This document shows, piece after piece, positions 55,132 through 63,324 of a stretch of 64,000 nucleotides of DNA. Position 1 is the stretch's first letter, and each line of letters opens with the position of its first letter. Both the position numbers and the translations under genes were made by a program. This DNA is from Albidovulum sp. (GTDB taxonomy: Bacteria; Pseudomonadota; Alphaproteobacteria; Rhodobacterales; Rhodobacteraceae). A model generated the notes under the pieces. The model did no database searches, was not told where the DNA came from, and saw only the letters and a list, made by a program, of their open reading frames with translations. The stretch is taken from assembly GCA_030837825.1 (NCBI GenBank), contig JAUQYB010000045.1, positions 26,731 to 90,730 on the forward strand. Reading direction: 5' to 3'.

Positions 55132-55767
55132 ATGATCATTCGGTTCGCCAGTCAGATTGCCGCCGCGGCCGTGGCAGTGCCGCTCCTGGTGGGCGCCGCC
55201 GACGCCTGTTCGCGGGCCAGCGTGCGGGGGGCCGAGGCCGCGATCCGGCCCGAGACGCGCATCGACCAGGCGCTTGTCGATGCCTCGATCCGGTCCGAGC
55301 TGAATTACCAGCGGTGCAGGGCGGGGCTTCCGCCGCTGTCCGAGGCGAACGGCCTGCGCAAGGTCGCCGGCCAGCATGCGAAATGGATGGCGAGCGCGCG
55401 CACGCTCTCGCACCGGTCGGGCACGCCCGGGCAGGGCACCACGCTTGCACGGATCAAGGCTTCAGGCGTGAAGTTCCGCGCCGGATCGGAGAATATCGGC
55501 CAGATCGCCCGCTTCCAGATCGACGGCAAGCACTTCCGCATCGCGGGCTCGGCCGCCTGTGGCTTCCTCGGCGGAAACGGAAGGGCGATTCCGCCGCATT
55601 CCTATGCCTCCCTGGCGCAGACGATCGTCGCCTACTGGATGGCCTCGGCGGACCACCGCCGCAACATCCTCGATCGCAAGGTGTCCCGCGTCGGTTCCGG
55701 CGTCGGTTTCGACGCACGGGCGCCATACTGCGGAAACTATTACGTTTCCCAGAATTTCGCCGGCTGA
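55132..55767 (+). CDS. Secreted CAP/SCP-domain protein
   Basis: 211-residue protein with an N-terminal Sec signal (cleavage around ADA, residue 25) and a CAP domain: QHAKWMASARTLSHRS, GVKFRAGSENIGQIARF, WMASADHRRNILDRKVSRVG and NYYVSQNFAG. Four Cys may form disulfides. CAP proteins are of varied or unknown function in bacteria. AGGGCGAGAGG precedes ATG 55132. Confidence 0.87.
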   Translation: MIIRFASQIAAAAVAVPLLVGAADACSRASVRGAEAAIRPETRIDQALVDASIRSELNYQRCRAGLPPLSEANGLRKVAGQHAKWMASARTLSHRSGTPGQGTTLARIKASGVKFRAGSENIGQIARFQIDGKHFRIAGSAACGFLGGNGRAIPPHSYASLAQTIVAYWMASADHRRNILDRKVSRVGSGVGFDARAPYCGNYYVSQNFAG

Positions 55768-55927
55768 TCTGGGCGGTTTCCGGCCATGTGGGCGGATATG
55801 CAACACTTCCGGCGCTGCACTGCGGCGGGGCCGGATTTTTCCTTTGATTCCGCCAAGGAATGTGTTTGACTTCATTTGGATGCTGCCGCGAGTGGCGGCT
55901 CTTGAAGGTTAAGAGCGGAGAATCAAC

Positions 55928-56122
55928 ATGAAGAAAATTGCGACCCTCGCTGCAGTCATGACCCTGACGGCCGGCGCCGCGTTCGCCGGCGGCTACTCGG
56001 CCCCCGTGGTGGAAGCCGAACCGGTTGCCGTCGAGCAGGGCGCGAGCTCCTCGAACGCTGGCCTGATCGTTCCGGCGCTCCTGCTGCTCGGCGTCATCGC
56101 TGCGGCCTCGTCGGACTCCTGA
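55928..56122 (+). CDS. Tiny secreted or membrane-anchored protein, 64 residues
   Basis: A cleavable Sec signal (MKKIATLAAVMTLTAGAAFA), then a Ser-rich linker and a C-terminal hydrophobic stretch NAGLIVPALLLLGVIAAASS. GGAG precedes the ATG 55928. Similar small proteins are common in Rhodobacterales, with no known function. It ends at a good terminator (56151-56179). Confidence 0.8.
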   Translation: MKKIATLAAVMTLTAGAAFAGGYSAPVVEAEPVAVEQGASSSNAGLIVPALLLLGVIAAASSDS

Positions 56123-56150
56123 TCCCAGGGCCGATTTCGGCAGTTTCGGC

Positions 56151-56179
56151 AAGGGCCGGGCGCTGGACGTCCGGCCTTT
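56151..56179 (+). terminator. Rho-independent terminator after the tiny secreted gene
   Basis: 12-bp stem with two G-U pairs (56151-56162 with 56168-56179), 5-nt loop CTGGA, followed by TTTGTCATTT. The best terminator in the window. Confidence 0.8.
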
Positions 56180-56217
56180 GTCATTTCTGCCGGCATGGAA
56201 CGGATCATGTGGCCGGA

Positions 56218-56946
56218 TCAGGGCCTCACCAACTGGATCGTCACATGCCCCAGTGCCGGCCCGATCCACTGGCGTGACAGCGCGAGGGTGCCGTCACCGG
56301 TGACCCAGTAGCTGTTGCCGACCGACAGGGATTGGGTTGTTGCCCGGCAGGTCTCGTCCATCTGCAGCGTGTCGTAGTGCCGTCCAGCGAAATCGAAGGA
56401 TTTTGCCGGGCCGGCAGTGACCGTGCAGGCCATCGGCAGCGGCCGTTCGGTCCCCTCGCCGTCGAGATAGCGGTAGGTTCGTGCCGCCGAGCCGGGCCGG
56501 CGGTTGAGGACCAGCGCCGCGACGGCCGCCGTTTTCGCCGACATCAGGTCGTTGCCGAGCCCCCGCGTCGCGGTCAGAAGCCCGTCGCGGAAGACCAGCG
56601 TCTGTTCGTTCGGTGTGGCAAAGGTGCGAACCCCTCCGTTGCGCCCGGTCTCCCCGAGCGCGGTCAGAAGCCCCGCCTTTTCGATCTGCGCGAGGATCAG
56701 CGGCCCCTTGAACGACGCCTTGGCCGAAGCGGCGAGCCTTTCGGGGTCGGGCACCGCGCCCGCCCCGGCCTTCCGGGGCGACAACCTGGCTGTCACGCCC
56801 TTGACCACGCCGAGGGCGATCTTGGTCCCTTCGGTCTTCGACGTGTCGCTGCCGCAGGCCGCGAGCGCCAGCACGACCAGCGCGGCGGCCGCGGCACGCG
56901 CACCGCGGCCGAAGGCGCGCCCGGCGGCGCGGGATTGGACGATCAC
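56218..56946 (-). CDS. YjbF-family lipoprotein (exopolysaccharide)
   Basis: 242-residue lipoprotein, YjbF/GfcB family, associated with capsule or exopolysaccharide export. A positively charged signal ends ALAACGS (lipid Cys at about residue 31). GTG 56946 is the likely start: GGGAGG lies 8 nt upstream and its GTGA overlaps the yjbH-like stop. A GTG at 56964 would add six residues. It is the second gene after the YjbH-like outer membrane protein. Confidence 0.86.
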   Translation of the reverse strand: MIVQSRAAGRAFGRGARAAAAALVVLALAACGSDTSKTEGTKIALGVVKGVTARLSPRKAGAGAVPDPERLAASAKASFKGPLILAQIEKAGLLTALGETGRNGGVRTFATPNEQTLVFRDGLLTATRGLGNDLMSAKTAAVAALVLNRRPGSAARTYRYLDGEGTERPLPMACTVTAGPAKSFDFAGRHYDTLQMDETCRATTQSLSVGNSYWVTGDGTLALSRQWIGPALGHVTIQLVRP

Positions 56947-59051
56947 CGCCAGAACCTCCCCCACTGGATCTGCATCTCGCCCTGGTGGGTGCTGCGGATC
57001 GTGTCATAGAGCCGGCCGTCGACATCGAGCCGCGCGCCGCCGTCGCGGTTGAGCGGCTTGATGACGGTGGTGACCTTGTTGGTGGAGGGCTTCCCGGTCG
57101 TCCAACTGACCGGAATGGTCAGCCGCACGCCCTTGTCGAACGACCCTTCGCCGAAGTCGGCCTGCGACAGGTCGGTGAAGGTCGCGTAGGCGCCGACCTT
57201 CCAGCCGTTGGCGAATTCCCGGTCGAGCGTGACGGTCGCGCCCCAGTCGCCGAGGAGGTAGCGGCCGACATCGACCTGGCCGAGGAAGCCCTTGCCGAAG
57301 TCGTAATAGGCCGAGACATGGCCGGTCGCCACGTCATAGTCGCGGAAGGTGAACAGCGTGTCGAAGTCGCGCTGCTTGACATAGTTCAGTTCCGCCCCGA
57401 GCGCGAGCCGGCTGTCGACGGGCTTCCACAGCAGCTCGCCCGAGACCCCGCCATACATCCGCTCCAGAAGCCCCAGGGTGACCCGGCTGTAGAGGTTGGG
57501 CGCAGGCCGCGCATACCAGGCCAGCGTCAGGTCCTGCAGGCTCGGGTCGCCCTCGCGCTGGTATTCGACGAGGTCGGAGCGCACGTGATAGACGGTCGAA
57601 TCCGACACCCGCGTGGATTCGTCGAGGTTGCCGACGATCTTCTTGCGCAGACTGCCCGACAGGATCAGCCCCGGCGCGAATTCGTAGCGGCCGGCGAGCT
57701 GGACACCGAAATCCGCCCTCAGCGGATCGTCCGGGTCGAAGACGCTCGCCTCGCCATAGGGCGACAGCGACCAGACGAAGCGCGGATAGACCCCCGGCGT
57801 CGGCACCAGGCCGCTGTCCGGCCCGGCCGCGGGATCGCTGAACGAGGCGGTCCTGAGGATCTCGACCGAGCCTTCGCTTTCCAGCCGCTCGATGTCGCTG
57901 CGGGCGAGGGTGACCGAGGCTGTCGGCATCCCCTCGGCCATCGTGGTTATGACGAAGGTCTCGACCGAGGGCGGCACCGCGCGGGTCAGCGCCCGGGCGA
58001 CGCGGCCCACGGCCTGCGGCTGGGCGAGGTATCTCTGGTTGCGGACGCGCACCTCGACGCGGGTTGCCGAAAGCGCCATGCTTTCCAGAACCTGCCCGTC
58101 CTTGGCCAGCGCCTTGGCCAGCGCCGTCTGCACCCCGGGTTGCACCTCGGGGTCCGAGGTCCAGTCGGTCGCCCAGGCTTCGGGATCGGCGGCGGGCGAG
58201 GGGCGCGGCCGGACCGGAAGAGGCGCCGTCTCGAGCCCGCTGGGCGCCGGTGCCTGGCGCGGGTCGACCACCAGGTTGAACTGGAGCCCGACTTCCGAGC
58301 CGTAGAGGTAATAGCCGGTCGCGCTTGCCCACTTGTTGAAGCGGTATTCGAAGCCGAGGTTGACCGAGGAATCGCGCGAGAAGGTTCCGGCGGCGGTTTC
58401 GCGCGGATAGGCGTCGGAGGAATATTCCGCCTTGAGCGCGAGCTTGTCGGTCGCCTGCCAGGCAAGGCCCACGAAGGGGGCCACGGGGCCCCGGAAGAAC
58501 TGGTCGGTGTTGGCCTTGCCGCCCTCGCCGATATTCAGCGCCGGGCGCGACCCGAACGGGCTGCCGATGTCGCCGTGGCTGCCCAGACGGCCCCAGCCGA
58601 GGCCGGCCGTGGCCCGGAGCCTTGGCGTGATCGTCTTGGAGGCGACGATGTATTCGCCGGAATAGACGCCGGTGCCGATGAAGTCGCGCAGGCCGATCGC
58701 CACCGCCGGGCGCCAGCCCTTTTCATCCAGCAGCCGGTACTGCACGTCGAAGGACCGGTCGTAGAGCGCGGTCCCGTTGGTGAAGACGCCCGGCACGCGC
58801 GAATAGCGGAACGCGCCGGTCAGCCGGTCGGTGACCTGGAAGGTGGCGGTGATGCGCAGCGCGCCGGGAAACCGGAACACGCTTGCGGTGATGAGGCCCT
58901 CGGGATTGCTTTCGGCCGTCGGCATGTCGATGAGACCGGGCAGACCGAACGTGCCCGCGGTCGGTTTCAATTGCGTCTCTGCATAGGCCACCCAGGCGCC
59001 TAAGGCGGCCACGGTGGTTACACCGATGCCTGCGATCCTTTGTCCCCGCAC
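56943..59051 (-). CDS. YjbH-family outer-membrane protein (exopolysaccharide)
   Basis: 702-residue protein. A signal-like N-terminus (GIGVTTVAALGAWVAYAE) is followed by FGLPGLIDMPTAESNPEGL, the characteristic YjbH start, and many short beta-strands indicating an outer-membrane beta-barrel; DYDVATGHVSAYYDFGKG and AYATFTDL near the end fit. Start is GTG 59051, with GGAG upstream. It pairs with YjbF; yjbE and yjbG are not present. Confidence 0.86.
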   Translation of the reverse strand: MRGQRIAGIGVTTVAALGAWVAYAETQLKPTAGTFGLPGLIDMPTAESNPEGLITASVFRFPGALRITATFQVTDRLTGAFRYSRVPGVFTNGTALYDRSFDVQYRLLDEKGWRPAVAIGLRDFIGTGVYSGEYIVASKTITPRLRATAGLGWGRLGSHGDIGSPFGSRPALNIGEGGKANTDQFFRGPVAPFVGLAWQATDKLALKAEYSSDAYPRETAAGTFSRDSSVNLGFEYRFNKWASATGYYLYGSEVGLQFNLVVDPRQAPAPSGLETAPLPVRPRPSPAADPEAWATDWTSDPEVQPGVQTALAKALAKDGQVLESMALSATRVEVRVRNQRYLAQPQAVGRVARALTRAVPPSVETFVITTMAEGMPTASVTLARSDIERLESEGSVEILRTASFSDPAAGPDSGLVPTPGVYPRFVWSLSPYGEASVFDPDDPLRADFGVQLAGRYEFAPGLILSGSLRKKIVGNLDESTRVSDSTVYHVRSDLVEYQREGDPSLQDLTLAWYARPAPNLYSRVTLGLLERMYGGVSGELLWKPVDSRLALGAELNYVKQRDFDTLFTFRDYDVATGHVSAYYDFGKGFLGQVDVGRYLLGDWGATVTLDREFANGWKVGAYATFTDLSQADFGEGSFDKGVRLTIPVSWTTGKPSTNKVTTVIKPLNRDGGARLDVDGRLYDTIRSTHQGEMQIQWGRFWR

Positions 59052-59267
59052 CCTGCTCTCCGTCTTTTTGTCGCGGTGCCTGTTGTTGCGGCCACTATAC
59101 ACGGATCGCCGGCGGCTGCGAGGGGCTACCGACACTCCGTGCGCCAGGCGGGCAGGGCTTTGCCGCCGGGGCGGGCATATTTGCAACGGGATCCGCGGGC
59201 CGGAGAGGCCCGGCGCATGGGTCCGGGGCGGGGTTGCCCCCCCCCGCCGCCGGGGTCGTGTTTCCGC
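59052..59267. other. Intergenic region between iron-ADH and yjbH with hairpins
   Basis: 216 nt without a gene. Contains GGGCC/GGCCC (around 59198-59212) and a long C/G-run inverted repeat at 59224-59255, whose layout (TTTGCAAC then hairpin runs) recalls the repeat at 36121 and 11963. Probably the terminator for the ADH operon; the yjbH promoter must also be here. Confidence 0.5.
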
Positions 59268-60416
59268 CTACATGCAGGCGTCGTAGAGCGCGCGGGTGTT
59301 CTCGCGCGTCATCTTCACCGGGTTGCCGCCGCAGGAGGGGTCCTCCAGCGCCATCTCGGTCAGCATGTCGAGATCGCCGAACTGAACCCCCATCGCCGAC
59401 AGGTTCTCGGGGATGTTCAGCCTGGCGCGAAGCTCCATGATCTGGTCGTGGAAGCCCGGGAAACCGCCCTTGAAGCCGAGGTAGGCGGCGGCCCTTTCGA
59501 TCCGGTCCTCGATGGCCTTGCGGTTGAACTCCAGCACCATCGGCATGACGACCGCGTTGGTGGTGCCGTGGTGGGTGTTGTAGACCGCGCCGACCGGGTG
59601 GGAGAGCGAGTGGATTGCGCCCAGCCCCTTCTGGAACGCGACCGCCCCCATTGCCGCAGCACTCATCATGTGGGCGCGCCCCTCGAGGTCATTGGCGTCG
59701 TCGTAGACCCTGGGCAGGTTCTCGAACACCAGCCGCATCCCTTCCAGCGCGATGCCCTGGCTCATCGGGTGGTAGAAGGGGCTGGAATAGGCCTCCAGGC
59801 AGTGGGCGAGCGCGTCCATGCCGGTGCCGGCGGTGATGAACTTCGGCATCCCGACCGTCAGTTCCGGGTCGCAGATCGTGACCGAGGGCAGGAGCTTCGG
59901 GTGGAAGATGATCTTCTTCTTGTGGGTGGCGGAATTGGTCAGCACGCCGGCGCGGCCGACCTCCGATCCGGTGCCGGCGGTTGTCGGCACGGCGATGATC
60001 GGCGCGATCTTCGCCGCGTCGGCGCGCGTCCACCAGTCGCCGATGTCCTCAAGATCCCAGACCGGGATCGTCTGGTCGACCATCAGCGCGATCATCTTGC
60101 CGAGATCGAGCGCCGATCCGCCGCCGAAGCAGACGACGCCGTCATGCCCGCCGGCGCGATAGACCTTCAGCCCCGCCGCCATGTTCATCTCGTTGGGGTT
60201 CGGGTCGACCTCGGAGAAGACCGCGCGGCCAAGCCCCGCGGCATCGAGGATGTCGAGCGCCCGGGCGGTGATCGGCAGGCTTGCCAGCGCCTTGTCGGTC
60301 ACCAGCAGCGGCGTCCTGATCCCGACCGCCTTGCAGTGGTCGGCAAGCTCCCTGATGCGGCCGGGGCCGAACTTGACGGCGGTAGGGTAGGACCAGTTCG
60401 CGGTCGGCACGCTCAT
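59268..60416 (-). CDS. Iron-containing alcohol dehydrogenase
   Basis: 382-residue group III (Fe/NAD) alcohol dehydrogenase. GGGSALDLGK (NAD), TAGTGSEVGR, GMDALAHCLEAY and the metal-ligand His in IHSLSHPVGAVYNTHHGT are intact. It follows an aldehyde dehydrogenase by a 4-nt ATGA overlap. In the pathway it probably interconverts alcohol and aldehyde forms of a glutamylated amine. Confidence 0.92.
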   Translation of the reverse strand: MSVPTANWSYPTAVKFGPGRIRELADHCKAVGIRTPLLVTDKALASLPITARALDILDAAGLGRAVFSEVDPNPNEMNMAAGLKVYRAGGHDGVVCFGGGSALDLGKMIALMVDQTIPVWDLEDIGDWWTRADAAKIAPIIAVPTTAGTGSEVGRAGVLTNSATHKKKIIFHPKLLPSVTICDPELTVGMPKFITAGTGMDALAHCLEAYSSPFYHPMSQGIALEGMRLVFENLPRVYDDANDLEGRAHMMSAAAMGAVAFQKGLGAIHSLSHPVGAVYNTHHGTTNAVVMPMVLEFNRKAIEDRIERAAAYLGFKGGFPGFHDQIMELRARLNIPENLSAMGVQFGDLDMLTEMALEDPSCGGNPVKMTRENTRALYDACM

Positions 60417-61801
60417 TTCGTCACCTTCTTCAGATGGTAGGATTTCGGCCTTGTGACCGAGTGGAAGCCGAGCGGCCCGAGCGCCGCGCCGCGCCCGGTA
60501 TCCTTGCAGCCGGTCCAGCAGAGCGCCGGGTCGAGGTAGTCGCAGCGGTTCTGGAAGATCGTGCCGGTCTCGATCTGCCGCCCGATCCGCGCCGCGCGGG
60601 CGCTGTCACGGGTCCAGAGCGAGGCGGTCAGGCCGTAATCGCAGTCGTTCATCATGGCGATGGCGTGGTCGTCGTCCTTCACCGGCATGATGCCGACGAC
60701 GGGGCCGAAGCTTTCCTCGCGCATCACCCGCATCTCGTGGTTGACGTCCACCAGGATCTGCGGCGCGAGATAGGTGCCGCCGTCATCCTCGGGGAAGAGC
60801 GCGGGGTCGATCAGTGCCCTGGCCCCGTCGGTGATCGCGTCGGCGACCTGGTCGCGCACCGTGTCGGCGAACCGCCGGTTCGCCATCGGGCCGAGCGTCG
60901 TCGAGGGGTCGAACGGGTTGCCGAGCTTGAGGTTCTTGACCCAGGCCACGGCCTTCTCGACGAATTCCCGGTAGAGGCTTTCGTGGACATAGATGCGCTC
61001 GATCCCGCAGCAGCACTGGCCGGCGTTGTACATCGCCCCGTCCATCAGGCTGTCGACGGCGGCGTCGAGATCGGCGTCGTCCATGACATAGCCGGGGTCC
61101 TTGCCGCCCAGCTCGAGCCCGAGCGCGGTGAAGGTCCCCGCCGCCGCCTTCTCCATCGCCTTGCCGCCACCGACCGAGCCGGTGAAGTTGACGAAGCCGA
61201 AGGCGCGCTGGCCGATCAACTGCTCGGTGACATGATGGTCGAGGACGATGTTCTGGCACACGTCCTCGGGCACGCCGCCGGCATGGAACGCCTCGGCCAG
61301 CCGTTCGCCCACCAGGAGCGTCTGCGTGGCGTGCTTCAGGATCACGCAGTTTCCGGCGATGAGGGCGGGAACAAGCGTGTTGACGGTGGTGAGGTAGGGG
61401 TAGTTCCATGGGGCCACGATGAAGACGACCCCGTGCGGCTCGCGTTCGATCCGGCGCTCGAAGAGGTTGGAGTTTTCCACCACCATCGGCGAAAGCGTCT
61501 CGGCGGCGATCTCGGACATATAGGCGGTGCGGTCGTTGACGCCGCCGAACTCGCCGCCGTAGCGGGTCGGCCGGCCCATCTGCCAGGCCAGTTCCTCGAC
61601 CACCCGCTCCTTCATCGCATTGAGCTTGGCGACACCGGCCTTGACCAGCGCGATGCGCTCGTCGAGCGGGCGTTCGGCCCAGCCGGACTGCGCCGCCCGC
61701 GCGCGCGCCACCACCGCGTCGGCCTCGGCCAGCGACAGCGCCGGCCGCTCGGCATAGACCCGTCCGTCGACGGGCGAGATACACTGGATCATCTTCGTCA
61801 T
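60413..61801 (-). CDS. Aldehyde dehydrogenase
   Basis: 462-residue enzyme with general-base Glu in LELGGKDPGYV and catalytic Cys in NAGQCCCGIE. The usual N-terminal pattern is VFIVAPWNYPYLT. Substrate unknown; beside a PuuA-type synthetase and an alcohol dehydrogenase it probably oxidises a gamma-glutamyl aminoaldehyde. It starts 40 nt after the synthetase gene and overlaps the alcohol dehydrogenase gene. Confidence 0.92.
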   Translation of the reverse strand: MTKMIQCISPVDGRVYAERPALSLAEADAVVARARAAQSGWAERPLDERIALVKAGVAKLNAMKERVVEELAWQMGRPTRYGGEFGGVNDRTAYMSEIAAETLSPMVVENSNLFERRIEREPHGVVFIVAPWNYPYLTTVNTLVPALIAGNCVILKHATQTLLVGERLAEAFHAGGVPEDVCQNIVLDHHVTEQLIGQRAFGFVNFTGSVGGGKAMEKAAAGTFTALGLELGGKDPGYVMDDADLDAAVDSLMDGAMYNAGQCCCGIERIYVHESLYREFVEKAVAWVKNLKLGNPFDPSTTLGPMANRRFADTVRDQVADAITDGARALIDPALFPEDDGGTYLAPQILVDVNHEMRVMREESFGPVVGIMPVKDDDHAIAMMNDCDYGLTASLWTRDSARAARIGRQIETGTIFQNRCDYLDPALCWTGCKDTGRGAALGPLGFHSVTRPKSYHLKKVTK

Positions 61802-61841
61802 CTTGTCCTCACTTGGAGCAATGCGCGCCTGCAGACGGCCG

Positions 61842-63206
61842 TCACAGCCGCTCGAATCCCCGTTTCACTTCCCAGTCGGTGACGACCCGGTTGTGTTCGC
61901 TGATTTCCCATTCGGCGGCGTGGACGTAGTGGTCCACCACGTCGTCGCCGAAAGCCGCCCTGAGCATCCTCGACTTGTTCATCAGGCTTGCCGCCTCGCC
62001 CAGCGTATGGGGAATCTCCCGGACGCGCCTGGCCTGGTAGATGTCGCCCGCGATCGCGGGTTCAAGGTCCAGCTTCTGCTCGATTCCGGCAAGCCCCGCC
62101 GCCAGAAGCCCGGCGCAGGCCATGTAGGGGTTGAGGTCGGCGCCGCCGATCCTGCATTCCACCCGGATCGCCTTCGTCCCCTCACCACAGACGCGGAAGC
62201 CCGCGGTGCGGTTGTCGAGACTCCAGACCGCCTTGGTGGGGGCGAACATGCCGACGACGAAGCGCTTGTAGCTATTGATGAAAGGGGCGAGCAGCGGCGT
62301 GATCTCGCGCGCGTAGGCAAGCTGGCCGGCGATGTAGTGCCGCATCGTGGCCGACATGCCGTTAGGGTCTTTCTTGTCGAGGAAGGCGGGCTTGCCGTCT
62401 TTCCACAGCGACTGGTGGACGTGGCTCGAGGATCCGGCGCGGCGGTGGTCGTATTTCGCCATGAAGGTGACGGCGCGGCCCTGGGCGTGGGCGATCTCCT
62501 TCACGCCGTTCTTGATGATCGCGTGCATGTCGCAGGTGTCGAGCGCGTCGGAATATTTCGCGTTGATCTCCTCCTGACCGACCTCGGCCTCGCCCTTCGA
62601 GTTCTCGATCGGGATACCGGCATCCCAGAGCCCGTTGCGGATCGCCCGCATCACGCTTTCTTCCTTGGTGGTGCCGAAGATCGAATAGTCGATGTTGTGG
62701 CGGCCGAGCGGCTGGAGCGTCTGGTAGTTGCTGTCGTGGATCGCTTCGTAGCTGTCCTGGAACAGGTAGAATTCCAGTTCGGTCGCCATCATCGCATCGA
62801 AGCCCATCGCGCTGGCGCGGGCGATCTGGCGCTTGAGGATGGCGCGCGGGCTGACCGGAACCTCGTCATGGGTGTGATGATCGAGAAGGTCGGCCATGCA
62901 GAGCGCCGTGCCCGCGAGCCAGGGGATGCGCCGCAGCGTGGCGAGGTCGGGCTTCAGCGTGTAGTCGCCATAGCCCTTTTCCCAGCCGGCCGACTTGTAG
63001 CCCGGGACGGTATACATCTCGACATCGACGGCGAGGAGATAGTTGCAGCAGTGCGTCTCTTCCCAGGCGCTGTCGACGAAATGCCGGGCGACGAAGCGCT
63101 TGCCCATGAGGCGGCCCTGCATGTCCGGGAAGGCGACCAGGACGGTGTCGATCTCTCCGGCGGCGACGGCCTTCTTCAGCGCCTCGAAGGTCAGGTTTGC
63201 GGGCAT
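61842..63206 (-). CDS. Glutamine synthetase-family ligase (PuuA/gamma-glutamylamide synthetase type)
   Basis: 454-residue GS fold enzyme. ATELEFYLF, GEAEVGQEEIN, GSSSHVHQSLW and the arginine-rich GTKAIRVECRIGGADLNPY are GS metal and substrate motifs. The adenylylation site (NLYDLPP) of true GlnA is absent, so it belongs to the GlnT/PuuA-like group that joins glutamate to an amine. Start ATG 63206 follows GAGGAGAGG. With the ALDH and ADH downstream, it likely begins an amine or amino-alcohol degradation pathway. Confidence 0.9.
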   Translation of the reverse strand: MPANLTFEALKKAVAAGEIDTVLVAFPDMQGRLMGKRFVARHFVDSAWEETHCCNYLLAVDVEMYTVPGYKSAGWEKGYGDYTLKPDLATLRRIPWLAGTALCMADLLDHHTHDEVPVSPRAILKRQIARASAMGFDAMMATELEFYLFQDSYEAIHDSNYQTLQPLGRHNIDYSIFGTTKEESVMRAIRNGLWDAGIPIENSKGEAEVGQEEINAKYSDALDTCDMHAIIKNGVKEIAHAQGRAVTFMAKYDHRRAGSSSHVHQSLWKDGKPAFLDKKDPNGMSATMRHYIAGQLAYAREITPLLAPFINSYKRFVVGMFAPTKAVWSLDNRTAGFRVCGEGTKAIRVECRIGGADLNPYMACAGLLAAGLAGIEQKLDLEPAIAGDIYQARRVREIPHTLGEAASLMNKSRMLRAAFGDDVVDHYVHAAEWEISEHNRVVTDWEVKRGFERL

Positions 63207-63265
63207 TCTTGCCTCTCCTCGCTCGAAACTCGGGGCCCGATTCCGGACCTGCCCCGTCGCTCGAT

Positions 63266-63277
63266 ATTTGATCAAAT
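63266..63277. promoter_or_regulatory. Perfect 12-bp palindrome upstream of the synthetase
   Basis: ATTTGATCAAAT, a perfect dyad in an AT-rich island between the TRAP binding-protein gene and the synthetase gene. It looks like a GntR/FadR-type operator, 60 nt before the ATG 63206. Confidence 0.5.
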
Positions 63278-63291
63278 TATTCGGGAATTGG

Positions 63292-63320
63292 AAGGGGCGG
63301 CGGGTGACCCGCCGCCCTTT
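63292..63320. terminator. GC-rich hairpin terminator after the TRAP gene
   Basis: 10-bp perfect stem (63295-63304 with 63308-63317), 3-nt loop, extended by A-T and G-T pairs to 13. On the minus strand it lies just after the TRAP stop and has a weak U-tract. It separates TRAP and synthetase transcripts. Confidence 0.7.
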
Positions 63321-63324
63321 CGTG

